The translations under genes and the position numbers were made by a program. From positions 11,028,512 through 11,092,511 of the forward strand of contig OX453278.1 of assembly GCA_949710005.1 (NCBI GenBank): a stretch of DNA of 64,000 nt, written 5' to 3'. The DNA comes from Ricordea florida (taxonomy: Eukaryota; Cnidaria; Anthozoa; Corallimorpharia; Ricordeidae). This document shows, piece after piece, positions 23,442 to 32,022 of the stretch (its first letter is position 1; every line of letters starts with the position of its first letter). Under the pieces are notes generated by a model. The model had not been told where the DNA came from. It saw only the letters and a list, made by a program, of their open reading frames with translations, and did no database searches.

Positions 23442-24677
23442 ATGACTTCTGAAAAAATTAACCCAAACAGGATTCCTAGAGTACCTCTTGGTTTGAAAGC
23501 GGAATCAACATTAAATAGAATTACACTAAATCCATCATCCGCCAATCCTGGAGAAACTCTATATATAAATATTCCTAAACTTTCTGAAAATTTAGTGATT
23601 GTACCAGGAAGCGTATATCTTGTATTTAACTTAAATGTTGATGGTCATGAAGATAACACCCTTGTGAATAATGTAGGTAGTAATCTTGTATCCAGACTAA
23701 GGGTTCTTTTTGGGGGTGAAACATTACAGGATACTCAAAGATATGATCTATTTCAAACATATCACGACTTATTCTTAACAGAAGAAGAACGAGATGATAG
23801 ATTAAGACAGGGTATATCTACTGAAAACATTAGGAAACTTAGGACAAATGCGGGTGATAAGGTAGATACAGATGCAAAAGAAGTAACTCTTGCAGTAGTA
23901 CACAACACCAAGTATCATATACTACTAAACCATCCTATTCTAAACGATCATGGTGTTTTTTATCCAAAAGCGTTAAATCATCAACTAATCTTTGAGATTA
24001 CTCTAGCTCCAGTTCACGATATTGTTGTTTATTCTGATACAACCAAGGCACCAACTTATAAAATCACAAACCTTGAGTTGGAATATTCTTGCATATCAAG
24101 CGAATACTTAGCTCGTGAGGCACAGGCAGCTTATCAGGTTGGAAAGGGATTCTTTTATGAGAATGTTACTCTACACAAAACTTTTACCATATCCAGGGCT
24201 ACAGACGGCGTTATAAATCAACATATTAATCTACCCAGAAGATCAATTACGGGTATATTATGTTTGTTTACATTGCCATATGGAGGGGGATCACGAGATT
24301 CTGAGAATTTTTTCAATCCTGGTATAACCTCAATCAATGTTGATGTTAATGGTGTACCAAATCGTTTCTACTCAAAGGGAATGGTACCTTCTGACCTCTG
24401 GGAGTCAATAAAGAAACGTTTCAGTGATTCATCCCACCGTCAGGTAAAAGAAAAGGATTTTTATATTAATAAGTTTGCCTTGTGGATAGATTTGAGAACA
24501 CATCCAGATAATAGCATTCATGGAGGAGGTCTAGCATTAAACAACGCACAAGATGGTGTAAAAATAGAAATGAAAAGAAAAGTTGGTGGAACCGGTATTA
24601 TGAATTGTTATATGTTTGTAGTAGCTGATGCGTTAATGGAGGTTATGAATTCAAACTTAAGATCAATAATGTATTAG
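23442..24677 (+). CDS. mcp: Major capsid protein, double-jelly-roll type (Polinton 1)
   Basis: A 411-residue protein, next to the packaging ATPase as in Polintons, adintoviruses and related viruses. It is beta-rich with repeated short hydrophobic strands, and contains LVSRLRVLFGGETLQD and YDLFQTYHDLFLTEEER near 85-125, a segment I associate with capsid proteins of Polinton-like viruses. The second half contains GKGFFYENVTLHKTF and LPYGGGSRDSENF, consistent with a second jelly roll. It aligns throughout with the 414-residue protein of Polinton 2. No signal peptide or membrane helix. The assignment rests on gene order, length and family look; a structure prediction would settle it. Frame intact, with its own TTTAAAGAT promoter motif. 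Confidence 0.8.
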   Translation: MTSEKINPNRIPRVPLGLKAESTLNRITLNPSSANPGETLYINIPKLSENLVIVPGSVYLVFNLNVDGHEDNTLVNNVGSNLVSRLRVLFGGETLQDTQRYDLFQTYHDLFLTEEERDDRLRQGISTENIRKLRTNAGDKVDTDAKEVTLAVVHNTKYHILLNHPILNDHGVFYPKALNHQLIFEITLAPVHDIVVYSDTTKAPTYKITNLELEYSCISSEYLAREAQAAYQVGKGFFYENVTLHKTFTISRATDGVINQHINLPRRSITGILCLFTLPYGGGSRDSENFFNPGITSINVDVNGVPNRFYSKGMVPSDLWESIKKRFSDSSHRQVKEKDFYINKFALWIDLRTHPDNSIHGGGLALNNAQDGVKIEMKRKVGGTGIMNCYMFVVADALMEVMNSNLRSIMY

Positions 24678-24686
24678 TTAAAAAAG

Positions 24687-25313
24687 ATGGAAGAATTACG
24701 AGATAAAATTCCTTTCCACTGTATTATAACCGGACCAACAAATTGCGGAAAGACAAAATACATAATAGACCAACTTAGAGGTCCATTTAGAAAATTGTTT
24801 GAATTCATTGTTTTAATATGTCCCACTTATTCTAAAAATAAAACATATCATGATCTTGCCCGAGGAGATAAACGTTTCTTTGTATTATCGCCCGATGCTA
24901 GTAACATTGATGAGATTAATGAATTGTTAACTGATTGTCAAACTTTATTCTCCGGAACAAATACACTAATAATTTTAGATGATTGCGCCGTTTCGAATGA
25001 TCTTAAGAAAAGATCAAATAAGTTTATAGATTTAGCATTTTCTGGAAGACATCATGGTTTATCGGTTTGGGTTCTAACCCAACAATTAACATCTATAGCA
25101 AAACCATTCCGGGAAAATGTTGCATGCGTTGTTACTTTCCATAATCCATCGCAAAAAGGAATGAAGATGTTTTTCGAAGATTATGGCGCTGATTTAGACT
25201 CTGAAACATGTAAAAAATTTGTAGAACTATTGAAAAAAGAAAAATATTCTAGACTTTGTTTATCTTTGCGCCACCCATTTAATTGCTATCTAGAGATATC
25301 TTCATGGTTATAA
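24687..25313 (+). CDS. A32/FtsK-like genome-packaging ATPase (Polinton 1)
   Basis: A 208-residue P-loop ATPase that would pump DNA into the capsid. Walker A is GPTNCGKT at residues 16-23; Walker B is TLIILDDC with D98-D99; SGRHHGLSVWVLTQQ follows as the sensor/arginine-finger region typical of poxvirus A32-like ATPases. It is shorter than most A32 proteins, close in size to ATPases of small membrane-containing jelly-roll viruses. It starts only 9 bp after mcp, whereas the Polinton 2 homologue has a 43-bp spacer with a TCTAAA motif, so transcription here probably depends on mcp or is weakened. Frame intact. Confidence 0.93.
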   Translation: MEELRDKIPFHCIITGPTNCGKTKYIIDQLRGPFRKLFEFIVLICPTYSKNKTYHDLARGDKRFFVLSPDASNIDEINELLTDCQTLFSGTNTLIILDDCAVSNDLKKRSNKFIDLAFSGRHHGLSVWVLTQQLTSIAKPFRENVACVVTFHNPSQKGMKMFFEDYGADLDSETCKKFVELLKKEKYSRLCLSLRHPFNCYLEISSWL

Positions 25314-25314
25314 A

Positions 25315-25323
25315 TTTAAAGAA
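25315..25323 (+). promoter_or_regulatory. TTTAAAGAA, variant promoter motif
   Basis: A near match to TTTAAAGAT, 26 nt before the ATG at 25350, the same spacing as for the other genes. Confidence 0.45.
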
Positions 25324-25349
25324 CTGAATTTAGGGAAGAAAATTGTAAG

Positions 25350-25889
25350 ATGGTAGAAATTGAAGATTACATTGAAGAAAAGGATGGAGGAAATTCCGAG
25401 GTAAAAGATAATGAGCTTGAAATAAAACAAGAATCACTAGCTATTCTCGCAGCTCTTGGAACCACAAAGGAATATTTAGGTATTGATATGAGTCTGGGTG
25501 ATATAAAAAAATTATCAGTAAAAGATGTTGAAAAATATTATAATCGATACCAAGCAGTATTAGGTAAGAAAATTAATGGTGGTTTGGTAGATTCATATCT
25601 TCAATTATTTTCTAAAATTATTTCTTACATGGTTCCGGTTGATGATATAGAAGCCCTTTGTGATGATTTGAAGAATGATGCGTTGGTTAATCGTGAACTT
25701 ACAAACTTTGTGGGTATATTAGCATTGAAAGGCGGTAGATTGGTAGCACTTGCTAGCGGGGTATTTCAGGTTGTTAAACACATAAAATTCAACAAAATAC
25801 AAGAAGTTTCAACTGAAATTACAAATAATGATAACACAACTGAGCAGGCTAATAAGCAAGATGGTAATGGTTATGATACTGTTTATTAG
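25350..25889 (+). CDS. Conserved Polinton protein of unknown function, 179 aa
   Basis: Acidic N-terminus (MVEIEDYIEE) then an alpha-helical body containing KQESLAILAALGTTKEYLG, a segment with a weak hydrophobic helix near 120-145 (VGILALKGGRLVALASGVF), and a polar tail. It aligns with the 171-residue protein at 45350-45865 of Polinton 2 and sits in the same place after the ATPase. No enzymatic motif is seen. Position in the structural gene block suggests a virion protein; this is inference. Confidence 0.75.
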   Translation: MVEIEDYIEEKDGGNSEVKDNELEIKQESLAILAALGTTKEYLGIDMSLGDIKKLSVKDVEKYYNRYQAVLGKKINGGLVDSYLQLFSKIISYMVPVDDIEALCDDLKNDALVNRELTNFVGILALKGGRLVALASGVFQVVKHIKFNKIQEVSTEITNNDNTTEQANKQDGNGYDTVY

Positions 25890-25912
25890 TTTGCTTCGCG
25901 ACTCTAAAGGGG

Positions 25913-25921
25913 TCTAAAGAT
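25913..25921 (+). promoter_or_regulatory. TCTAAAGAT motif
   Basis: Ends 23 nt before the codon ATC at 25945 that aligns with the start codon of the Polinton 2 homologue. The fixed spacing supports 25945 as the ancestral start. Confidence 0.65.
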
Positions 25922-25944
25922 TTCTTAATGTTATGTAAAAAATC

Positions 25945-26394
25945 ATCTCTGAAGAAGTTGTTGAGCAAATTACTAGAGAACCACCAAAAGAAGATCAAAA
26001 AACTGAGGTTAGTTCTTCAAAAAAGAGGGAGAAAGACCCTAAAAAAGTCGCTGCCGGTAAAAAATTGGCTGAATATAATAAAAAAGCAAAAGAAGCATTA
26101 GCTAGGGAAATGAAACGCGAAGAAAAAATTAAACAGGAAGAAGATAAAAATGAAAATACAGAAAGTGAGTCTAAAGCTTGGCTTCCGGAGCTATCTTTTA
26201 CAACTGTATTATCCATTGTCGGAATAGGGTTTACAGCATTTGATATGTTTATGAGATATTATAAAAACAGAATACCTGATTTATCACAAGTTCCTCAATT
26301 ACCACAACCACTCGCCTCACAACCATCACATATCCTACCACAACAATCAAAAATACCACAACCGTTAGATCGACCAAAAATTGGAATGATTTGA
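25945..26394 (+). pseudogene. Lysine-rich single-pass membrane protein, start codon lost (ATC)
   Basis: The frame is open from 25945, where ATC stands in the place of the ATG used by the 141-residue homologue at 44890-45315. The first in-frame ATG lies only after the basic region, near 26109. The N-terminal half is a charged, probably coiled region (EKDPKKVAAGKKLAEYNKKA is shared with Polinton 2); then comes one hydrophobic helix (SFTTVLSIVGIGFTAFDMF) and a proline-rich tail. Whether a near-cognate start, for example TTG at 26065, rescues expression cannot be seen. Probable membrane-anchored virion protein, inferred from its place in the block. Confidence 0.65.
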
Positions 26395-26417
26395 TTTTCT
26401 TTTCATCCCTAAATGGG

Positions 26418-26426
26418 TCTAAAGAT
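26418..26426 (+). promoter_or_regulatory. TCTAAAGAT motif
   Basis: Ends 24 nt before the ATG at 26451. Confidence 0.65.
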
Positions 26427-26450
26427 TTCTTACTGATGTAGTAAAAAATC

Positions 26451-26669
26451 ATGTCAAACGAAAACAAACTTGTGAAAACTGTTACTGATTCTGCAGTCCT
26501 TATCGGATTAGCAGCTGGAGTTGGTTATGTAGCTAAAAAGGCTATGAAAGAATCATTTATGAACGATCCATCCTCAAGTATTACAAATTATGCAAAATGG
26601 GTGGCTGTATTGTCGGGTAGTATGTATCTAAAAACATATTTAGAGGATCAAAAGATTTTACCAAATTAA
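26451..26669 (+). CDS. Small membrane protein, 72 aa
   Basis: A glycine/alanine-rich hydrophobic segment (AVLIGLAAGVGYVAKKAMK) and a second weaker one (WVAVLSGSMYLKTYL). Almost identical in length and sequence to the 72-residue protein at 44627-44845 of Polinton 2, with the same two neighbours. Such conservation of a very small protein argues that it is real and functional. No known family recognised. Confidence 0.8.
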   Translation: MSNENKLVKTVTDSAVLIGLAAGVGYVAKKAMKESFMNDPSSSITNYAKWVAVLSGSMYLKTYLEDQKILPN

Positions 26670-26671
26670 AC

Positions 26672-27064
26672 ATGGCAACAATAGCAATGCTGGTTGGAGG
26701 AGCTATTTTGAATGCAACAACATTTGTTGGTGGATCATATCTTGCAAAATATATATCAGGAGATAAAACAGATACAGAAAAAATACGACACGATAAAGCA
26801 ATGGAAAAATATCAAAGAGATTACGCTGAATATCAAGAAAAAAGACAGAAACTAATTGATTGGAAAATGCAACAAAAAGATGAAAAATATCAAGCATCAA
26901 AAAATATTTCAAAAACAAATGAATCTTTTGAATTATATAGTGAAATGCATGAACCAAAATTTTCAGATTATTATAGACCAAGTGATAACCAAAAGACGGG
27001 TGAAATGTTATATGTTGGTGGTGGCATGTTAGCGCTGGGTTACACAGTTAGTAAATTTTTATAG
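26672..27064 (+). CDS. Membrane protein with central charged helix, 130 aa
   Basis: Begins 2 bp after the previous stop, so it is probably co-transcribed; no promoter motif of its own. An N-terminal hydrophobic helix (AMLVGGAILNATTFVGGSYL), then a long charged helix with many Lys, Glu and Tyr (HDKAMEKYQRDYAEYQEKRQ), then a C-terminal hydrophobic segment (MLYVGGGMLALGYTVSKFL). It aligns over the full length with 44228-44620. Unknown function; likely a virion membrane protein. Confidence 0.8.
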   Translation: MATIAMLVGGAILNATTFVGGSYLAKYISGDKTDTEKIRHDKAMEKYQRDYAEYQEKRQKLIDWKMQQKDEKYQASKNISKTNESFELYSEMHEPKFSDYYRPSDNQKTGEMLYVGGGMLALGYTVSKFL

Positions 27065-27088
27065 TTAGTTTTCTTACTTCGTAGCATA

Positions 27089-27097
27089 TTTAAAGAT
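27089..27097 (+). promoter_or_regulatory. TTTAAAGAT motif
   Basis: Ends 23 nt before the ATG at 27121. Confidence 0.65.
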
Positions 27098-27120
27098 TTC
27101 TTACTGATGAGTAAAAAATC

Positions 27121-28341
27121 ATGGATGAAGAAATACCATTAGAAGATTTACCAAAAGGATCTGATGATAATGATGATGAAGATAATACATTTTATCAAAG
27201 TCCAAATACATCTACATCTATTGATCAAGATTATGTTGGTTATGATGAATATAACCAATCTAGGGGTCGGGCTGAATGGGATAAAACAGCTGAACGAAGG
27301 AACCTAGGCGATGTTTTAAGAGAAAGAGATGAGGAATATGACAGAAGGCGAGAAGCAGGTCAAGAACTCAAACGTTATTTACCAAATTACAATCCCAATG
27401 ATAGTACAATTAATGTAACATTTGGAGAAGATGGTAGTTTAATCGGAAAATTAAGTAGTAGGGGTGATAATGTACCACATATATTAGTTGATAAAAATGG
27501 AAATCTTAAGCTTGAAGATTTACCAAAAACAATGAGAAAAGCCCTAGGTGCTGATTATGAAACAATGCTGGAAAAATATAATAATGCCGAGTCAGAATTG
27601 AAAAAAGCCAATGAAAAAATTAAGGAATTAGATAAAGCATTGCAAGGGTTGAGTGCAACCACAAAAGTAAATTCACTGGAGATTAGTCGATATGAAGAAA
27701 GAGAAAAAGAACTACGCCAATTCATTCAGAGACAACAGGTAGAAAAAGCAGAAAATAAAAGTCTTTTTGATGAAACCATTAAACAAAATATAGAATTAAA
27801 AATACAGGGTGAGAAACTTTTGAGTGAAACAAAATTATACAAAGAAGAAATAGACAAATATAAGAAGGGTAAATTAAATTTATCAAAGTTAGAACAAAGT
27901 AATGAACGATTACAATCTGAGATTGATAAATTAAGAGAACAAATCAGAAATAAAACAATTTCAATCGAAGAACAATTATCAGTTATAGAGGGTCGAAAAG
28001 ATGAAATACTTAAAAATTTACCATTACGAGAGAGAATAAAATATATCTTCAAAAAGTATGGTTTTACAGTCTTTGCTGTTATTAGTGCTGTGGGTGTAAT
28101 AATTGGGGTTATAGTTTCTAATCTTTCAAAGGGGTTAAATACTTTGGGAAAAGGTGTTGGTAATGGCTTGAAAACTATAGGTAAAAAACTAGGTGAAATA
28201 TTACCAGGAATGGTTGGTGCAATAGTTAGCTTTCTATTCAAAACAGCGGGAGAAGTTATTGGATTTTTAGGTAAGAATGCATGGTTGTTGATAATGGCAG
28301 TGGTTCTATATTTTGTGGAAAGTATAAAGAAGAGAAAGTAA
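27121..28341 (+). CDS. Coiled-coil protein with C-terminal membrane domain, 406 aa
   Basis: An acidic N-terminus (IPLEDLPKGSDDNDDEDNTF), a long coiled-coil from about 140 to 290, then two or three hydrophobic segments: TVFAVISAVGVIIGVIV near 317-333, a glycine-rich amphipathic stretch (LGKGVGNGLKTIGKKLGEIL), and LLIMAVVLYFVESIKKRK at the end. The membrane part is the best-conserved portion against Polinton 2, while the region after the acidic leader differs. In Polinton 2 the same gene is frameshifted. A membrane-anchored rod suggests a spike, tape-measure or membrane-remodelling role, but nothing diagnostic is visible. Confidence 0.8.
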   Translation: MDEEIPLEDLPKGSDDNDDEDNTFYQSPNTSTSIDQDYVGYDEYNQSRGRAEWDKTAERRNLGDVLRERDEEYDRRREAGQELKRYLPNYNPNDSTINVTFGEDGSLIGKLSSRGDNVPHILVDKNGNLKLEDLPKTMRKALGADYETMLEKYNNAESELKKANEKIKELDKALQGLSATTKVNSLEISRYEEREKELRQFIQRQQVEKAENKSLFDETIKQNIELKIQGEKLLSETKLYKEEIDKYKKGKLNLSKLEQSNERLQSEIDKLREQIRNKTISIEEQLSVIEGRKDEILKNLPLRERIKYIFKKYGFTVFAVISAVGVIIGVIVSNLSKGLNTLGKGVGNGLKTIGKKLGEILPGMVGAIVSFLFKTAGEVIGFLGKNAWLLIMAVVLYFVESIKKRK

Positions 28342-28357
28342 AAACTTTTCGTATCAA

Positions 28358-28366
28358 TTTAAAGAT
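28358..28366 (+). promoter_or_regulatory. TTTAAAGAT motif
   Basis: Ends 25 nt before the ATG at 28392. Confidence 0.65.
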
Positions 28367-28391
28367 ATCATGTTGATCAGTAAAATACAAT

Positions 28392-28682
28392 ATGGATGAC
28401 TACAATAAAATTTATCCTCAAATACCTAATAATGTTGATCCAAGTTCCTCCCTTCAGTCGGTTAATTTCAGACTGCAAAAATCAAGCGAAGTATTACAAA
28501 ATCTTGAGAGAGAAATTAAACATTATGAAGATGTAAGGAAAAAATACAATAGAGTGAGAGGAATATTTACAAAAATAAGTGTTTGTGGTGGTTTGATTTC
28601 AGTTATTCTATCTGCAAGCGGTCTCGGAACTTCTCTTACTGGTTTTGGCGCTGTTGTTGGTGTGCCATTGGGCAAAGAATAA
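28392..28682 (+). pseudogene. N-terminal half of the 205-residue glycine-rich membrane protein, truncated by deletion
   Basis: Residues 1-93 match the protein at 41408-42025 (MDDYNKIYPQ start, coiled region, then GGLISVILSASGLGTSLTGF). After VPLG the frame passes directly into the leader of the next gene and stops. The C-terminal about 110 codons and the intergenic region with its promoter motif are missing, so roughly 0.4 kb has been deleted. The surviving piece retains the hydrophobic glycine-rich segment but lacks the charged C-terminal helices. Confidence 0.8.
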
Positions 28683-28683
28683 A

Positions 28684-30191
28684 ATGTTATTCGAGGATTT
28701 CAAAAATAGATACCCAAACGCTAATCTTGATAAATTTACATTTGTGAATGATTCATATGGGGGATATATTAAGTGGAAAGTTAATGGAACAACAATAATG
28801 TCAAATGATGATCCTACTGGAAAAACTTGGACTGATTATCTTTCTAATAATTTGAAAACATTGTTATGGGAAGATTTAGGTTTAGAAAAGAAAGCTAAAG
28901 TTGGTTCGTTTCCAAAGAGTTTAACCATAACAAATCAATCTTACCCAATACCCGCTATTAATTTTGATGACTTTACAACAGATGTAACAAAAATGCTAAC
29001 CTTTCTAGATATATACGTTTCAAATACTAAGAAATTCACAGCAAATATGAGAAACATATTTAAATCTCAAGTTGTAACATTCGAATCTGGAAAACAAAGT
29101 AGAAGATGGTTGCAGTTTGGTGCGCAACATCTGGTTGTGGTGTAAGTCTTTTTGAAAGTCTAAATTACCCTAAAGTAATTAGCAGTTTTATAAAGTTTCA
29201 TATATATTTCACAATAAGGCGAATATTGTATGAATTGAAACTTCCCTTACCAGATGAAAAACCTTTTTCAATAAAAAATAATCCATATAATAAAGTTGCA
29301 TATAATAGATTGTGCTCAGAATTTGGTATTAGTAATAATTCAGACTTTAGATGGAAGGGTGGTAGAAACAACGGATTGGGAGATATATTCACTGATTATG
29401 GTAATAGATATGGCGCAAAAGACCATAATTATCAAAATTCATATATTATAAGAAATTATGATACTGAAGCAAATAAATGGCCTGGTTCATTTAATAATTT
29501 TTCTGATGATGGTGGTAAACAAGAAAATGGAGATTTAATATCTTTTATGAGAAATGATGTATTTAGTGATTTCAAATATTCATGGTTTATTCCTACAAGC
29601 GGGCATGGGCTAACCAAAGCGGGGCTTGGTAGATTAAATAGATCCGCTGAAGCTTTTGTTTACTGTATATTAGGATCACAAGTTATTACTAGAAACTCAA
29701 TTTATGGTGATGGTGGTGGCGCAATAGAAACACAACAAGAATTCTTAGCTTTATTTGAAAGTAGCGTTATAGAAAATGATATTTCTAATTCTATTAAAAA
29801 TTATCAAAAATCTGTGCAGGAAACTAAATTGAGACTTGATTTGGCTGTTGCCCCTGGTGTTTGGTTGATGCCAAGTAATATGATTATAAATACAGAAAGT
29901 GTTGTTGGATATAATAACAAACTTATGAAGGCCACAAATGATATGAAATTTGGAGTAAATAATTCATTAAATATTGAAACAAAAACTGTTGGAATAAGTC
30001 ATAATTTAGGATCTTCAAAGGTTTTGTTACCTCATAAAACCGAAAACAAACCAAAACCAATAATACCAACAGATGAAACTCAAACAGATACCATTAAACT
30101 AGAAAATAATATTAAATCATCACAACATGAAGATAATCTGATAGTATTTATGGTTGTTGGTGGTGCAATAGCTTGGTACCTATTTCGTTAA
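28684..30191 (+). pseudogene. Homologue of the 539-residue C-terminally anchored protein, frameshifted
   Basis: Frame 1 runs from the ATG at 28684 to 29145; the remainder continues in another frame from about 29106 to 30191. Compared with 39680-41299 a short segment of roughly 50 bp is missing at about 29105, which changes frame. The downstream part retains the conserved VWCATSGCGVSL segment, DFRWKGG and a final hydrophobic helix (LIVFMVVGGAIAWYLF). The upstream promoter motif is lost with the neighbouring deletion. The gene therefore looks dead in this copy. Family and function are not recognised. Confidence 0.8.
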
Positions 30192-30208
30192 TGTTTTGAT
30201 TATAAAAA

Positions 30209-30217
30209 TTTAAAGAT
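30209..30217 (+). promoter_or_regulatory. TTTAAAGAT motif
   Basis: Ends 24 nt before ATT at 30242, the codon aligned with the homologue's ATG, and 39 nt before the first in-frame ATG at 30257. Confidence 0.6.
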
Positions 30218-30256
30218 GAATATTATGTAATCAAAACAAAAATTTTGAGTATTACA

Positions 30257-30877
30257 ATGTATGATTCTGAAACAAGAATTTATTTAGATCCTCCGTTGAA
30301 AAATATTCTAGAGATACAGCTCCTAGATTGTAATATAAAAACCAAAAGATTGATTAATTTTAAAGAAGAACAGAGATTAACTGATGAAAGGGATAGACCT
30401 CTTGTAATAATACAACCCGGCACATATTCACTTCGTAATATTCAATCTATAATTCTTAATAGTGAAAAAGGATCAAATATAACAATAATTGAAGGTGATA
30501 CTATTGATTATCTATTTTCAAATAAGGTATTCAACATTAAACTTACTAAAGGTTTACAAGTTTCTTTAGGACTTCCTGAAATTCTAAATACTGGTAAATT
30601 ATACCCCATAAATATAAATATTAAGGAACCGCTGAGACTTATGTGTAGTATAGTGGATAATAAGTCGTCATATATGAATAACACCAAATATTCAGAACTT
30701 GTAAAACTATCCCCATCCCATTTACTAGCAAACATACCCTCAAAAGATTATCCAACAATTCCAGTTCGAAAATATGATGCCCTAATAAATCACTTTGATT
30801 TAACAATCTTAGACGCTGAATGGAAAAAACTTAATCTTAAGGATTCTCCCATAACTATAAGTTTAAGATTCAGATAA
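30257..30877 (+). CDS. Candidate minor capsid (penton-like) protein, original start lost (Polinton 1)
   Basis: About 206 residues from the first in-frame ATG at 30257; the ancestral start at 30242 now reads ATT, which removes five residues relative to the 209-residue homologue at 39016-39645. The protein is beta-strand-rich with LDPPLKNILEIQLLDCNIK, a PGTYSLRNIQ turn and LGLPEIL, a layout I associate with single-jelly-roll minor capsid proteins in Polinton-like elements. The second half (KEPLRLMCSIVDN, LANIPSKDYPTIPVRKYD) is strongly conserved between the two elements. No membrane segment. Assignment is tentative; structure prediction would test for a single jelly roll. Confidence 0.6.
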   Translation: MYDSETRIYLDPPLKNILEIQLLDCNIKTKRLINFKEEQRLTDERDRPLVIIQPGTYSLRNIQSIILNSEKGSNITIIEGDTIDYLFSNKVFNIKLTKGLQVSLGLPEILNTGKLYPININIKEPLRLMCSIVDNKSSYMNNTKYSELVKLSPSHLLANIPSKDYPTIPVRKYDALINHFDLTILDAEWKKLNLKDSPITISLRFR

Positions 30878-30887
30878 ATTTTTTTTT

Positions 30888-30917
30888 GTTATGTAACTAT
30901 TATTTGAGTTATATAAC
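30888..30917. terminator. Hairpin between convergent genes (Polinton 1)
   Basis: GTTATGTAAC (30888-30897), a 10-base loop, then GTTATATAAC (30908-30917), able to pair with one wobble. It separates the plus-strand capsid-block genes from the minus-strand right-end genes. Matching hairpins occur at both equivalent junctions in Polinton 2. Confidence 0.55.
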
Positions 30918-30933
30918 ATAATTATTTTTTTAA

Positions 30934-31551
30934 CTAATCTTCACCCCATAACTCTTTCAAAAACTTTAACTCCTCAACATCACTACACCAATCTAAATAC
31001 CTACTTGGATGCCATGCTACTGTCATTAGTTCATCATGTAAGTCTTTGTAGAATTTATCTTTATATAATATCTTATCTTTATTTACATATATATTAACAT
31101 CTAATGATTTAACAAAAAAATCTTTATCAAACCTATTAATACGATGATTATCATGATCATGTTCTAAATAATAATCATAATATTGATCGAAATAATAAAA
31201 ATATGGTCTAAAATCACCTTTAACCCAATCTTTTAATTCAAAATGAGCACTATTTAATGCTGATTTTACAAAATTATCAACACATATTCCATCAACATCA
31301 AAATTTTTAGAAGATTTAAAAACAATAACATAGTTGCAATAATCATAATAATTATAATAAGTAATTACAAACCTAATATATTTATTATCTTCATCATTTC
31401 CATCAATAAAAATTCTATTTTTTGATATATTTTTTAATAAATCTTCTTTTATTTCCTCTATAAAATCACAAAAACTCAGTTCTTTTTTATTAAAATACTT
31501 AAAATTAAGAATTCTTTTTCCACTATATACTTGTTTTACTAGTCTTTACAT
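30934..31551 (-). pseudogene. Aromatic/acidic protein, about 204 aa, with a stop at codon 2
   Basis: A long frame on the minus strand is open from 31545 down to the TAG at 30934-30936. Its only ATG, at 31551-31549, is followed at once by TAA. The C-terminal part is plainly homologous to the protein at 38460-38969 (shared MTVAWHPSRYLDWC and EELKFL), and the position beside the terminal Cys/His gene is the same. The N-terminal and middle parts are divergent, with many Tyr and Asp. One substitution in codon 2 is enough to explain the loss. Unknown function. Confidence 0.75.
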
Positions 31552-31617
31552 CTTTTTATTAATATTATTTTTTTTATTTTTAAATTAAAATTAAAAATTC
31601 AAATTTTATTTTTATGT

Positions 31618-32022
31618 TTAACAACATTCTTTACATTGTCTTTTTTGTTTATTGTGTTTACATATTCCTTTACCTTTACACTCTTTACATAAATACTTTT
31701 GTAATTTGTGTTTACATATTTGAGAACCTTTACATTCTTTACAGTACGGCTTAATTTTATTATGTTCACATATTTGTGTACCACCACACTCTCTACAAAA
31801 ATATTTACACTTTCCATGAATACAAATATAATTATAATTATTATTAATGATAGTATCTTTTGGGATTAATTTAATAATCTCCTCATCTGGAAATTTTTTT
31901 AACACATTAATAAAATCTTTTTTACGCATTCTAGATCGTCCTTTAATTTTTAACTCTTTCACAATTTTTTTCAGTTGTACAAATTTCAATTCATCAAGTT
32001 TCAATTCTAATAGATTCTCCAT
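31618..32022 (-). CDS. Rho-N/SAP-like domain plus Cys/His repeat protein (Polinton 1)
   Basis: 134 residues. The first 13 (MENLLELKLDELK) are the same as those of the element's polymerase because the terminal repeat reaches into both genes. Residues about 12-55 resemble the Rho-N/SAP helical fold (VQLKKIVKELKIKG...). From about 68 there are three or so repeats of the pattern C-x-H-x6-C-x2-C-x5-C-x-H (for example CIHGKCKYFCRECGG), a zinc-binding-like repeat also known from large DNA viruses and algae. The protein may bind DNA or RNA near the ends; this is inference. Frame intact. Confidence 0.8.
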   Translation of the reverse strand: MENLLELKLDELKFVQLKKIVKELKIKGRSRMRKKDFINVLKKFPDEEIIKLIPKDTIINNNYNYICIHGKCKYFCRECGGTQICEHNKIKPYCKECKGSQICKHKLQKYLCKECKGKGICKHNKQKRQCKECC

